A stretch of 64,000 nucleotides of DNA from Pseudomonas koreensis (GCF_025447595.1 NZ_JAOEJU010000016.1:1-64000); one strand, 5' to 3'. Positions 26,412 through 35,149 are shown, counted from the stretch's first letter. Program-made: numbers and translations. Notes: a model not told the origin generated them from the letters alone.

Positions 26412-27194
26412 ATGATTGAGCAACCCGCGGCCTGCCGCATCCATGTCGAGGCCCTCGGCCCGACGTTCGAAGCGCAGGCCGAGCAGTGGGCGCAGCGCCT
26501 GAACCTGCCGTTGCAGGTGGCTGACGGCGAGTTTGCCCTGCAGGTCGGCGAGCAGGGTTTGCAACTGCAACAACTGGGACCGGATGCGCCGGGGCCGGTG
26601 CGGGTCGACTTCGTCGAGGGTGGCGCGGCCCATCGTCGGTTGTACGGCGGTGGCAGCGGACAGATGATCGCCAAGGCAGTCGGCATCGCCCAGGGCGTGC
26701 GTCCTCGGGTACTGGATGCCACGGCAGGGCTGGGCAAGGATGCGTTCGTGCTGGCAAGTCTCGGTTGCGAGATGAGCCTGATCGAGCGTCAGCCATTGAT
26801 CGGGGCGTTGCTGGAGGATGGTCTGGCCCGCGCAGCGGAAGACTTCGATGTGGCGCCGATCGTGGCGCGGATGAAGCTGCTCAAGGGCAACTCCATCGAG
26901 GTGATGCGCAATTGGGAGGGCGAGCCGCCGCAGGTGATCTACCTCGACCCGATGTTCCCGCACCGTGAGAAAACCGCGCTGGTGAAGAAGGAAATGCGCC
27001 TGTTCCGCCCGCTGGTAGGCGATGATCCGGATGCACCGGCCCTGCTCGAAGCGGCACTGGCGCTGGCCACGCATCGGGTGGTGGTCAAGCGCCCGCGCAA
27101 GGCGCCGTGCATCGAAGGACCGAAGCCGAGTCATGTGCTGGATGGCAAATCCAGCCGCTATGACATCTACCCGAAGAAAGCGCTCAAGGCCTGA
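26412..27194 (+). CDS. rsmJ: 16S rRNA m2G1516 methyltransferase RsmJ
   Basis: 260 aa. SAM-dependent guanine-N2 methyltransferase acting on the small subunit. YGGGSGQMIAKAVGI and VLDATAGLGKDAFVLASLG form the SAM site, and the catalytic-site stretch is YLDPMFPHREKTALVKKEM. Starts at ATG 26412; 28 further upstream codons in frame lack a ribosome binding site and run into the divergent promoter region. Same neighbourhood as PA3680 (by memory). Confidence 0.93.
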   Translation: MIEQPAACRIHVEALGPTFEAQAEQWAQRLNLPLQVADGEFALQVGEQGLQLQQLGPDAPGPVRVDFVEGGAAHRRLYGGGSGQMIAKAVGIAQGVRPRVLDATAGLGKDAFVLASLGCEMSLIERQPLIGALLEDGLARAAEDFDVAPIVARMKLLKGNSIEVMRNWEGEPPQVIYLDPMFPHREKTALVKKEMRLFRPLVGDDPDAPALLEAALALATHRVVVKRPRKAPCIEGPKPSHVLDGKSSRYDIYPKKALKA

Positions 27195-27211
27195 GACCGG
27201 GTCGTCCCCTT

Positions 27212-27299
27212 CGCGAGCAAGCTCGCTCCCACAGAGATAGCGGTGTGATCACTAAAGGTGTGAACACCAACGAAACCTGTGGGAGCGAGCTTGCTCGCG
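27212..27299. repeat. REP pair in reversed arm order
   Basis: Two REP arms, 88 bases overall, but with CGCG at the outer ends and TCCCACA/TGTGGGA facing inward. This is the opposite of the usual doublet. It sits between convergent rsmJ and mexL. Confidence 0.88.
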
Positions 27300-27325
27300 A
27301 AGGCGTCAGAACAGACGCTGCGCAG

Positions 27326-27961
27326 TCAGGGTTTGTACGCCCGCATGAACAGCCCGACCACTTCCTGCACATGACTTTCCGCCGCCTCGCCGGTCAGTGG
27401 CTCTCCGCAGCCGTATAACAGGCGGAAATTTCCCGCACCCTTGATCAGGCAAAAGAAGTGCTCGGCGGCGTTGTGCGGGTTGTCGATGCTCAGCACGCCG
27501 GCTTCGTGAATCCGCCGCAGCAACCGTTCCATCCCCTGCACCATGCGCTGGGGACCGGCCTCGAAGAAGATCAGCGACAGCTTCGGATCCTGACTGCCCA
27601 GCGCCATGATCAAACGATGCAGGTTCACCGATTCATCGCTGTTGATCAGGTGGTGAAAGCCGCGCGCAATGTTCAGCAACACATTTTCCACCGCGATGCC
27701 GTCCGGCAATTCGAAGAACAGCGGCGGCAATTGCTCCTCGCATTTGGCCACCACGGCGGCAGAGAACAGCGTTTCCTTGTCGTTGAAATGGCTGTAGACC
27801 GTCAGCTTCGACACGCCAGCCTCGGCGGCCACCGCGTCCATGCTGGTGTTGGCGTAGCCGTGACTCAGAAACAGGATTTTTGCCGCCTCGAGAATCGCCT
27901 GGCGCTTGGCCGGATCCTTCGGGCGGCCGGGGCCGTTTGGAGCTGAAAGATTGTTCGACAT
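27326..27961 (-). CDS. mexL: MexL-like TetR repressor of the adjacent efflux operon
   Basis: 211 aa. TetR HTH near residues 20-65 (RQAILEAAKILFLSHGYANTSMDAVAAEAGVSKLTVYSHFNDKETLF), followed by an AefR-like C-terminal ligand-binding domain. Divergent from the RND adaptor gene with a 94-base shared intergenic region. Gene order (repressor, adaptor, pump, no outer-membrane factor) and product lengths match PAO1 mexL-mexJK. It probably represses both itself and mexJK through the operator at 27974-28018. Confidence 0.88.
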   Translation of the reverse strand: MSNNLSAPNGPGRPKDPAKRQAILEAAKILFLSHGYANTSMDAVAAEAGVSKLTVYSHFNDKETLFSAAVVAKCEEQLPPLFFELPDGIAVENVLLNIARGFHHLINSDESVNLHRLIMALGSQDPKLSLIFFEAGPQRMVQGMERLLRRIHEAGVLSIDNPHNAAEHFFCLIKGAGNFRLLYGCGEPLTGEAAESHVQEVVGLFMRAYKP

Positions 27962-27973
27962 TCTTCGCTTTTA

Positions 27974-28018
27974 ATACTGGACTGGTGAGTTTGCTATTAA
28001 TAACATACCGGCCAGTAT
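27974..28018. promoter_or_regulatory. Probable MexL operator in the divergent promoter region
   Basis: ATACCGGCCAGTAT at 28005-28018 is a 12-of-14 palindrome that overlaps a TATAAT -10 box for mexJ (28016-28021; possible -35 TTGCTA at 27991-27996). A related half-site ATACTGG at 27974-27980 overlaps the likely mexL -10 on the other strand. A TetR dimer here would block both promoters. Confidence 0.6.
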
Positions 28019-28055
28019 AATTATTCCAAGCCTCCTTAGCGAAAGGTCCTTCACC

Positions 28056-29156
28056 ATGTTCCGCCATGCGTTGTCCTTTGCGGTGCCAGTCAGTCTGGCG
28101 TTTTTATTGTCGGCGTGTGGCAAGGAAGAGGTGACGCAAGTCAGCGTGCGACCGGCCATGGTGGTGCAGCCAGAGCCTTCGGCGCAGGCGATGGAAAGTT
28201 ATCCGGGCGAGGTTCGCGCCCGCTACGAACCCGATCTGGCATTCCGCATCGGCGGCAAAGTCAGCCGACGACTGGTCGAGGAAGGCCAGCGCGTGAAGGC
28301 CGATCAACCGCTGGCCGAACTCGATCCGCAGGATGTACGCCTGCAACTCGAAGCCACCCGGGCCCAGGTCGCGGCCGCCGAAGCCAACCTGAATCTGGTG
28401 CGCGCCGAGCGTGATCGCTACAAGACCTTGATGGAACGGCAGATGGTCAGCCGCTCGGCCTACGACAATGCCGAGAACCTTTATCGCTCCGGCGAAGCCC
28501 GCCTCAAACAGATCAAAGCCGAATTCAACGTCTCGACCAATCAGGCCAGTTACGCCGTGCTGCGCGCGCCGCAGGATGGCGTGGTGGCCAAGCGTTCGGT
28601 GGAAGTCGGGCAAGTGGTCGCCGCCGGGCAGACCGTTTTCACCCTCGCCACTGATGGCGAACGGGAAGTGCTGATCAGCCTGCCGGAGCAGAGCTTCGGC
28701 CGCTTCAAGGTCGGCCAGCCGGTCTCGGTGGAACTGTGGACTCAGCAGAATCAGCGCTTCGCCGGGCAGATCCGCGAGCTGTCGCCGGCCGCCGATCCGA
28801 AATCCCGCACCTTCGCCGCACGCATTTCATTCACCTCCGGCAAGGTCCCGGCAGAACTGGGCCAGAGCGCCCGGGTCTTCGTGCAGACTGCCGATGTCAT
28901 CCCGCTGTCGGTGCCGCTCTCGGCGCTGACGGCCGAAAACGGCGCGACCTATGTCTGGGTCGTTAGCGCCAACAACACCCTGAAAAAGACCCCGGTGCGC
29001 ACCGGCCCGTTCGGTGAGAAAACCGTGCCGGTACTTGAAGGCCTGAACGCCAGCGACTGGGTGGTCGCCGCCGGCGTCCACGTGCTGCTGGAAGGGCAGC
29101 AGGTGCGTCCGGTGGATCGCTCCAACCGCGTGGTCAATCTGGCGGACAAGGAGTAA
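28056..29156 (+). CDS. mexJ: RND efflux periplasmic adaptor, MexJ-like
   Basis: 366 aa. Lipoprotein signal with lipobox LSAC near residue 21. HlyD/AcrA-type membrane fusion protein: lipoyl half-motifs (IGGKVSRRLVEEGQRVKADQPLAELD and APQDGVVAKRSVEVGQVVAAGQTVFTLA) flank an alpha-hairpin. Bridges the inner-membrane pump to an outer-membrane channel. It is followed after six bases by the pump gene. The outer-membrane partner is not encoded nearby, as in PAO1 where OprM or OpmH serves. Confidence 0.9.
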   Translation: MFRHALSFAVPVSLAFLLSACGKEEVTQVSVRPAMVVQPEPSAQAMESYPGEVRARYEPDLAFRIGGKVSRRLVEEGQRVKADQPLAELDPQDVRLQLEATRAQVAAAEANLNLVRAERDRYKTLMERQMVSRSAYDNAENLYRSGEARLKQIKAEFNVSTNQASYAVLRAPQDGVVAKRSVEVGQVVAAGQTVFTLATDGEREVLISLPEQSFGRFKVGQPVSVELWTQQNQRFAGQIRELSPAADPKSRTFAARISFTSGKVPAELGQSARVFVQTADVIPLSVPLSALTAENGATYVWVVSANNTLKKTPVRTGPFGEKTVPVLEGLNASDWVVAAGVHVLLEGQQVRPVDRSNRVVNLADKE

Positions 29157-29162
29157 TCCCCG

Positions 29163-32100
29163 ATGGGTTTCAATCTTTCCGCCTGGGCGCTGCGCAATCG
29201 CCAGATCGTACTGTTCCTGATGCTTTTGCTGGCGATTGTCGGCGCCTTGTCCTACACCAAGCTCGGTCAGAGCGAAGACCCGCCATTCACCTTCAAGGCA
29301 ATGGTCATCCAGACCCGCTGGCCCGGCGCCACGGCGCAGGAAGTCTCGCGTCAGGTCACCGAGCGCATCGAAAAGAAACTGATGGAAACCGGCGAGTACG
29401 AGCGGATTGTTTCGTTCTCGCGCCCCGGTGAATCCCAGGTCACCTTCATTGCCCGCGACTCCATGCATTCAGTGGAGATTCCGGAGCTCTGGTATCAGGT
29501 ACGCAAGAAGGTCAACGACATTCGCCAGACCCTGCCGCCGGGGATTCAGGGGCCGTTTTTCAACGATGAGTTCGGCACCACCTTCGGCAATATCTATGCG
29601 CTGACCGGCGACGGTTTCGACTACGCGGTGCTCAAGGATTACGCCGACCGCATCCAGATCCAGCTGCAACGGGTCAAGGACGTGGGCAAAGTCGACCTGC
29701 TTGGTTTACAGGACGAGAAGATCTGGGTCGAGCTGTCCAACGTCAAACTCGCCACCCTCGGATTGCCGCTGGCGGCCGTGCAGCAGGCGCTGGAAGAACA
29801 GAACGCGGTGTCCACCGCCGGCTTCTTCGAAACCGGCAGCGAGCGATTGCAGCTACGGGTTTCGGGGAATTTTCAGACAGTCGACGAGATCAGGAACTTC
29901 CCGATCCGGGTCGGTGATCGTACGTTCCGCATCTCCGATGTCGCCGACGTGCGGCGCGGTTTCAACGATCCTCCGGCCCCGCGCATGCGCTTCATGGGCG
30001 AAGACGCCATTGGGCTTGCTGTGGCGATGAAGGACGGTGGCGACATTCTGGTGCTGGGCAAGGCCCTGGAAATCGAGTTCGCCCGCATCCAGAAAAACCT
30101 GCCGGCCGGCATGCAATTGCGCAAGGTCTCCGACCAGCCCGCCGCAGTGAAAACCGGTGTCGGCGAGTTCGTTCAGGTGCTGGTCGAAGCGCTGGCCATC
30201 GTGCTGCTGGTGAGCTTCTTCTCTCTCGGCGTGCGCACCGGCATGGTGGTGGCGCTGACCATTCCGCTGGTGCTGGCGATGACCTTCGCCTGCATGTATT
30301 ACCTCGGCATCGGCCTGCACAAGATCTCCCTCGGTGCGCTGGTGCTGGCGCTGGGTTTGCTGGTGGACGACGCGATCATCGCCGTGGAAATGATGGCGAT
30401 CAAAATGGAGCAGGGCTTCGACCGGATCAAGGCTGCCAGTTATGCCTGGACCAGCACTGCGTTCCCGATGCTCACCGGTACGCTGATCACCGCCGCAGGC
30501 TTCCTGCCGATTGCCACGGCGCAGTCCGGCACCGGCGAATACACCCGCTCGATCTTCCAGGTGGTGACCATCGCCTTGCTTGCATCGTGGGTGGCGGCCG
30601 TGGTGTTCGTGCCGTATCTGGGGGAAAAACTCCTGCCGGATCTGGCGAAAATTCACGCGGCCAAACACGGTACGGCTGACGGTCATACCGATCCTTACGG
30701 CACGCCGTTCTACCAGCGAGTGCGACGTCTGGTGGAGTGGTGCGTGCGTCGGCGCAAAACCGTGATCGTGCTCACCGTGCTGCTGTTCGTGGCTTCGGTG
30801 GCGTTGTTCCGGTTTGTGCCGCAGCAGTTCTTCCCGGCTTCCGGGCGACTGGAACTGATGGTCGATCTGAAGCTTGCCGAAGGCGCCTCGCTGGCCAATA
30901 CCACGGGCGAGGTAAAGCGCCTGGAAGCGATGCTCAAGGATCACGCCGGCATCGACAACTATGTCGCTTACGTCGGCACCGGTTCGCCGCGTTTCTACCT
31001 GCCGCTGGATCAACAACTGCCGGCGGCGAGTTTCGCCCAGTTTGTCGTGCTGGCGAAAACCATTGAGGAACGTGAAGCGCTGCGCACGTGGCTGATCGAC
31101 ACGTTGAACGAGCAGTTCCCGGCCCTGCGCTCGCGGGTCACGCGCCTGGAAAACGGCCCGCCGGTCGGTTACCCGGTGCAGTTCCGCGTCACCGGCGAGC
31201 ACATCGAAGAAGTCCGTGCGCTGGCCCGGAAAGTCGCGGCGAAGGTGCGTGAGAACCCGCATGTGGTGAACGTGCATCTGGACTGGGAAGAACCGAGCAA
31301 GGTCGTGTACCTGAACATCGATCAGGATCGCGCCCGGGCGCTGGGTGTCAGCACGGTGAATCTGGCGAAATTCCTCCAGAGTTCGCTGACCGGTTCCAGC
31401 GTCAGCCAGTACCGCGAGGACAACGAACTGATCGAAATCCTCCTGCGCGGCACCGTGCACGAGCGTACCGAACTGTCGTTGCTGCCGAGTCTGGCGGTGC
31501 CGACCGACAACGGTCGCAGCGTCGCGCTGTCGCAGATTGCCACGCTGGAATATGGCTTTGAGGAAGGCATCATCTGGCACCGCAATCGCCTGCCGAACGT
31601 GACCGTGCGGGCGGACATTTATGGCAAGGAGCAACCGGCGACGCTGGTGAAGAAGATCATGCCGACGCTTGATCCGATCCGTGCCGAATTGCCGGACGGC
31701 TATCTGCTGGATGTCGGCGGTACGGTGGAGGATTCGGAGCGTGGGCAGAAGTCGGTGAACGCCGGCGTGCCGATGTTCATTGTCGTGGTGCTGACGTTGC
31801 TGATGGTGCAGTTGCGCAGTTTTTCACGCACGGCGATGGTGTTTCTGACGGCGCCTTTGGGGTTGATCGGGGTGACGCTGTTTCTGCTGGTGTTCCGTCA
31901 GCCGTTCGGGTTTGTGGCGATGCTCGGGACGATCGCGCTGTCGGGGATGATCATGCGTAACTCGGTGATTCTGGTGGATCAGATCGAGCAGGATATTGCG
32001 GCGGGGCTCAAGCCCTGGCAGGCGATCATCGAGGCGACCGTGCGGCGGTTCAGACCGATTGTGTTGACGGCGCTGGCGGCGGTGCTGGCGATGATTCCGC

Positions 32101-32231
32101 TTTCTCGCAGTGTGTTTTTCGGGCCGATGGCGGTGGCGATTATGGGGGGGTTGATTGTTGCGACTGCTCTGACGCTTTTGTTTTTGCCGGCGTTGTATGC
32201 GGCTTGGTTCAGGGTTCGCAAGGAGTCTTGA
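29163..32231 (+). CDS. mexK: RND multidrug efflux permease, MexK-like
   Basis: 1022 aa, 12 predicted transmembrane helices with two large periplasmic loops: a proton-driven inner-membrane transporter. The N-terminal helix is LFLMLLLAIVGALSYTKLG. The proton-relay region in TM4 has LGLLVDDAIIAVEMM, and the C-terminal bundle contains APLGLIGVTLFLLVFRQPFGF and LSGMIMRNSVILVDQIEQD. Length and partner genes favour MexK over MexB-type pumps (SEDPPFTFK near the N terminus is typical of the MexK/TriC/VexF branch). Substrates cannot be deduced. Confidence 0.9.
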   Translation: MGFNLSAWALRNRQIVLFLMLLLAIVGALSYTKLGQSEDPPFTFKAMVIQTRWPGATAQEVSRQVTERIEKKLMETGEYERIVSFSRPGESQVTFIARDSMHSVEIPELWYQVRKKVNDIRQTLPPGIQGPFFNDEFGTTFGNIYALTGDGFDYAVLKDYADRIQIQLQRVKDVGKVDLLGLQDEKIWVELSNVKLATLGLPLAAVQQALEEQNAVSTAGFFETGSERLQLRVSGNFQTVDEIRNFPIRVGDRTFRISDVADVRRGFNDPPAPRMRFMGEDAIGLAVAMKDGGDILVLGKALEIEFARIQKNLPAGMQLRKVSDQPAAVKTGVGEFVQVLVEALAIVLLVSFFSLGVRTGMVVALTIPLVLAMTFACMYYLGIGLHKISLGALVLALGLLVDDAIIAVEMMAIKMEQGFDRIKAASYAWTSTAFPMLTGTLITAAGFLPIATAQSGTGEYTRSIFQVVTIALLASWVAAVVFVPYLGEKLLPDLAKIHAAKHGTADGHTDPYGTPFYQRVRRLVEWCVRRRKTVIVLTVLLFVASVALFRFVPQQFFPASGRLELMVDLKLAEGASLANTTGEVKRLEAMLKDHAGIDNYVAYVGTGSPRFYLPLDQQLPAASFAQFVVLAKTIEEREALRTWLIDTLNEQFPALRSRVTRLENGPPVGYPVQFRVTGEHIEEVRALARKVAAKVRENPHVVNVHLDWEEPSKVVYLNIDQDRARALGVSTVNLAKFLQSSLTGSSVSQYREDNELIEILLRGTVHERTELSLLPSLAVPTDNGRSVALSQIATLEYGFEEGIIWHRNRLPNVTVRADIYGKEQPATLVKKIMPTLDPIRAELPDGYLLDVGGTVEDSERGQKSVNAGVPMFIVVVLTLLMVQLRSFSRTAMVFLTAPLGLIGVTLFLLVFRQPFGFVAMLGTIALSGMIMRNSVILVDQIEQDIAAGLKPWQAIIEATVRRFRPIVLTALAAVLAMIPLSRSVFFGPMAVAIMGGLIVATALTLLFLPALYAAWFRVRKES

Positions 32232-32640
32232 TTTGGTTTGGTGAGCTTGGCGGCCTTTGGGCCGGCCAGGCTCTGGGTGTTCTTTGTGAATATCCATTTC
32301 TTCGGGTGCTGCCGCTGGCGGTTCCGCTCTTACAGCGGCTCACTTTTGCAGACGCCCAAAAGTAAGCAAAACGCTGGGCCCCGGCGTTCGGCCCCTCGCT
32401 GGGGCTCGGGGTTCCTTCGTTCCGGGATTCATCCGGGGGCATCACCTCCGGTTTGCTTCGCTGCACCTCCTCTCGATGTGTTCGACTTCGTCGAACGGCG
32501 CTTCGCGCCTGCCCCCGGATAAATCCCTCCACTCAGCCGGCCGAAGGGGCCGGCACGTCAAAAGCGTTACTCGAGCTAACGCTCATTGTGTTGAGTGGTT
32601 AGAAGCGAAGCGCATCGGAGTGTAGGGTTTTGCGCTTTTC

Positions 32641-32662
32641 TGTGGGAGCGAGCTTGCTCGCG
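32641..32662. repeat. Single REP arm
   Basis: One intact GGGAGCGAGCTTGCTCGC arm without an inverted partner within 100 bases, upstream of the fic gene. Confidence 0.85.
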
Positions 32663-32708
32663 AAGGCGGCCTGTCTGCCGACCATGCTCTATCGGTTGGA
32701 CTCAATCT

Positions 32709-32733
32709 TGTCGGAGCTGGCCTGCTAGTGATG
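32709..32733. repeat. Degenerate REP half-element
   Basis: CGGAGCTGGCCTGCTAGTG, a diverged relative of the element at 10239-10260 and of a second REP sequence class. Confidence 0.45.
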
Positions 32734-32874
32734 TCAGCCTGACAGCTGAGCAAAACAATGGTGTAGGACTCTGTGTAGCCTCCTACAAGTTTTTCAGACG
32801 CCTCCGATATTGAGTCGCTGTGTTGGCGGTGCTGTACTCGAGGCTGTTTTTCAGCCTTGTTTGAGTCAGCTTTG

Positions 32875-34038
32875 ATGAAGAAACCGCCGGTATTGAAGGG
32901 GCGGGCCGATCCGGTCTTTGAGTTGTTGATGCGCGCGCCTCACAAGCAGCGTCTGGCGGATTATCTTGCGTTGCTCAAGCCGCTGGATGATCAGGGGCGG
33001 TATCTGCCTTTTGAAGATTTGCGTTATCGCTGGGCCAGCGGGCTGGATTCGCGTTTGTGTTGGGCGTTGGTCAAGAAGGCGCGGGACGCTCAGTACATTC
33101 TTCTTCTGCCTTTGGGGGAGCCGGCGCAGTGGGGGAAGTTTGTGCCGACGCCCACCGCGCAGAAGGCCCTTTCAGTGGTTGATCGGCAAACCACGACGGC
33201 GTCGCTGGAGTACATGACCAGTCAGATAGGCGAGCGGGCGCATTTCAGTTATTTGCTTAACGATCTGATCGAGGATGAGGCGATCAGCAGCAGTCAGCTG
33301 GAGGGCGCCGCGACCACCACTCGTGTCGCCAAGGACATGCTCAAGCAACGGCGTCAGCCGCGTACGCCGGATGAGCGGATGGTCATGGGCAATTACCGGA
33401 TGATGAATTTCGCCTGGGAAAAACGTTACGAGCCATTGAGCGTGGAGTTGATTGCGTCGATCCATCGAGTCGGTGTCGAGGGCATTGATGACGAGCAGTA
33501 CGACCCCGGGCTTTTCAGGACCAACGATGAAGTGGTGGTGCAGGACGGCGAAGGGAATACCGTGCACACGCCACCGCCTGCCGCCGGACTGGTGAGGCGA
33601 CTGGATTTGCTCTCGCAGTGGATCAATCAACCACAGGGTTCACCTCGGCAAAAAAACTGCCTGCATCCGCTGATCAAGGCGATCACGCTGCACTTTGCCC
33701 TGGGTTACGAACATCCGTTTCGCGACGGTAACGGGCGGGTCGCCAGGGCGCTGTTTTACTGGTTCATGTTCAAGCATGAGTTTTCGGCCTTCCGCTATAT
33801 CGCGATCAGTCTTTTACTGCGCAACGCGCCTGTGAAATACGGGCGGTCGTATTTGCACAGCGAAGCCGATGAGCTCGATCTGACGTACTTCATCGAGTTT
33901 CAGTGTTCGGTGATTCTGCGGGCGGTGGAGGGATTTACCGATGTGTATCGCAAAAGTGTGGCGTACAGCGATATTGGACGGCGGAACGGATTGAATAACG
34001 GGAGTGAGAAAGCTCACTCCCGTGTTGTGTCGGCTTAG
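32875..34038 (+). CDS. Fic-domain protein (predicted AMP-transferase, class II)
   Basis: 387 aa from ATG 32875; a TTG six codons upstream is also in frame. The complete Fic active site HPFRDGNGRVAR lies at residues 280-291 (catalytic His280). The N-terminal inhibitory motif (S/T)xxxE(G/N) is SSQLEG at 139-144, with Glu143 expected to block ATP positioning. This is the class II layout, where the toxin-like and antitoxin-like parts are in one chain. Target protein unknown. The last residues are encoded by a hairpin (33998-34023), and the stop overlaps the convergent DUF4197 gene by four bases. Likely an accessory gene. Confidence 0.9.
   Translation: MKKPPVLKGRADPVFELLMRAPHKQRLADYLALLKPLDDQGRYLPFEDLRYRWASGLDSRLCWALVKKARDAQYILLLPLGEPAQWGKFVPTPTAQKALSVVDRQTTTASLEYMTSQIGERAHFSYLLNDLIEDEAISSSQLEGAATTTRVAKDMLKQRRQPRTPDERMVMGNYRMMNFAWEKRYEPLSVELIASIHRVGVEGIDDEQYDPGLFRTNDEVVVQDGEGNTVHTPPPAAGLVRRLDLLSQWINQPQGSPRQKNCLHPLIKAITLHFALGYEHPFRDGNGRVARALFYWFMFKHEFSAFRYIAISLLLRNAPVKYGRSYLHSEADELDLTYFIEFQCSVILRAVEGFTDVYRKSVAYSDIGRRNGLNNGSEKAHSRVVSA
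33998..34023 (-). terminator. Terminator-like hairpin for the minus-strand DUF4197 gene, inside the fic 3' end
   Basis: ACGGGAGTGAG-AAAG-CTCACTCCCGT, an 11-base perfect stem. On the minus strand it is followed by TATTCAA, 11 bases beyond the DUF4197 stop, so it fits that gene's transcript end. On the plus strand it is translated as part of Fic. Confidence 0.6.
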
Positions 34039-34724
34039 AGCGTACCGAACACCTTCTTCGCCAGACTCGTCGCCGCAGCGGCCGGGTTCTTGCGGAGGGT
34101 TTCTTCCTGTTTGCCGATCATTTCGAACAGGCCGTTGAGTGCTTGTTCGGTCACGTAGCTTTCGATGTTGGCGCTTTTCGCATCCACCACGCCGAAGGTC
34201 GCGGCCTGGCCGGCGAAGGTGTTGTATTTCTGGGCTACGCCGACTTTGTCGGTTGCCTGTTTGACGATGGGCAGGAACCTGGTGCGGATCTGCTCGCGGC
34301 TGGATTTGTCCAGGTATTGGGTGGCGGAGTCGTTGCCGCCGCTGAGGATGCCTTTGGCGTCTTCCACGCTCATTTTCTTCACGGCATCGACGAGGATTGG
34401 CTGGGCCTGGGTGACGGCGGTTTCCGCAGCCTTGTTCATGGCGGTTTCCAGTTCGTCGACCTGGGCGCCCATGCCGAAGGCTTTCATCTTGCCGGCGACT
34501 TTGCCGAGTTTGCCCGGCAGTTCGATTTTCACGTCCGGGTTGTTGCTGAAGCCGCCCGGGGTGCCGAGTTGTTTGACAGCCAGTTGCGCGCCCTGGGTCA
34601 GGGCATCCTTGAGGCCGCCGGTGGCGTCGCCTTGCGACAGGTCGCTGAGGGACAGGGCCAGCGCGTTGGCTGAGATCATCAAGCCCGCGCACAGGCCGGC
34701 GAAGCGAAGGGTAGGGCGGAGCAT
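34035..34724 (-). CDS. DUF4197-domain exported protein
   Basis: 229 aa. Cleavable-type signal peptide (LRFAGLCAGLMISANALALSLSDLS; likely cleavage after ALA). The mature helical domain has LKDALTQGAQLAVKQLG, ETAVTQAQPILVDAVKKMSVEDAKGILSGGNDSATQYL and the C-terminal ALNGLFEMIGKQEETLRKNPAAAATSLAKKVFG. Periplasmic, function unknown. It is the last of the minus-strand genes that start with plsB. Confidence 0.88.
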   Translation of the reverse strand: MLRPTLRFAGLCAGLMISANALALSLSDLSQGDATGGLKDALTQGAQLAVKQLGTPGGFSNNPDVKIELPGKLGKVAGKMKAFGMGAQVDELETAMNKAAETAVTQAQPILVDAVKKMSVEDAKGILSGGNDSATQYLDKSSREQIRTRFLPIVKQATDKVGVAQKYNTFAGQAATFGVVDAKSANIESYVTEQALNGLFEMIGKQEETLRKNPAAAATSLAKKVFGTL

Positions 34725-34750
34725 GAAAGCTTCCTTATTCGATAAGAGCG

Positions 34751-35149
34751 TTAGCGGGCGGAGTCTACGCGTATCTTCAGCGGCTGCGGATCCTTGCCGT
34801 CAAGCTGCACGGCATGGTTTTCGGTGGTGATGAACATCAGCTCGCCGTTGACTTCGATGCGTGCGCTGACCGAGTAGCGGTGGCCGGGTTTGACCTGGGC
34901 CGGATCGTAGCTCAAGTGGAACGGCAGCGGCACCTGGCCTTTTACCGGGCCTTTCTGCTCATCGAGTACGATGGCTGGCGCGTCGGCCAGCGAAACGTCT
35001 TGCAGGCTCACGCTGAGTGTCGCGCTCGGTGGCAGAGCGATGCGCTGCAGGTAGAACACTTCGCCTTCGAGGCTGGCCTTGCCGGCGGGGGTAGTCGATT
35101 GGCATGCGCTCAACAGGGTAGCGGCGGCGAGCAGGGTAAGTTTTTTCAT
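34751..35149 (-). CDS. YbaY-family lipoprotein
   Basis: 132 aa. Lipoprotein signal (MKKLTLLAAATLLSAC). One YbaY/YscW-type beta domain: RIALPPSATLSVSLQDVSLADAPAIVL then FHLSYDPAQVKPGHRYSVSARIEVNGELMFITTE. Function in the envelope is not established. It is 51 bases downstream of a larger relative with the same fold and upstream of DUF4197. Confidence 0.88.
   Translation of the reverse strand: MKKLTLLAAATLLSACQSTTPAGKASLEGEVFYLQRIALPPSATLSVSLQDVSLADAPAIVLDEQKGPVKGQVPLPFHLSYDPAQVKPGHRYSVSARIEVNGELMFITTENHAVQLDGKDPQPLKIRVDSAR

Larger units (their letters stand above)
32232..32874. other. Non-coding spacer with dispersed-repeat-like sequence and REP units
   Basis: No credible gene. 32240-32560 holds a stretch (AAAAGTAAGCAAAACGCT, CCGGGATTCATCCGGGGGCA, CCCCCGGATAAATCCCTCCA and a GCCGGCC hairpin at 32537-32555) that I recognise as a kind of spacer sequence recurring in P. 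fluorescens-group genomes; this is memory, not a search. A single REP arm follows at 32641-32662 and a diverged one at 32709-32733. The rest shows nothing clear. Confidence 0.55.

Noticed and set aside
32238..32522. 94-codon open frame in the mexK-fic spacer
   Set aside because: Lies within repeat-like non-coding sequence, with no ribosome site or protein-like composition.
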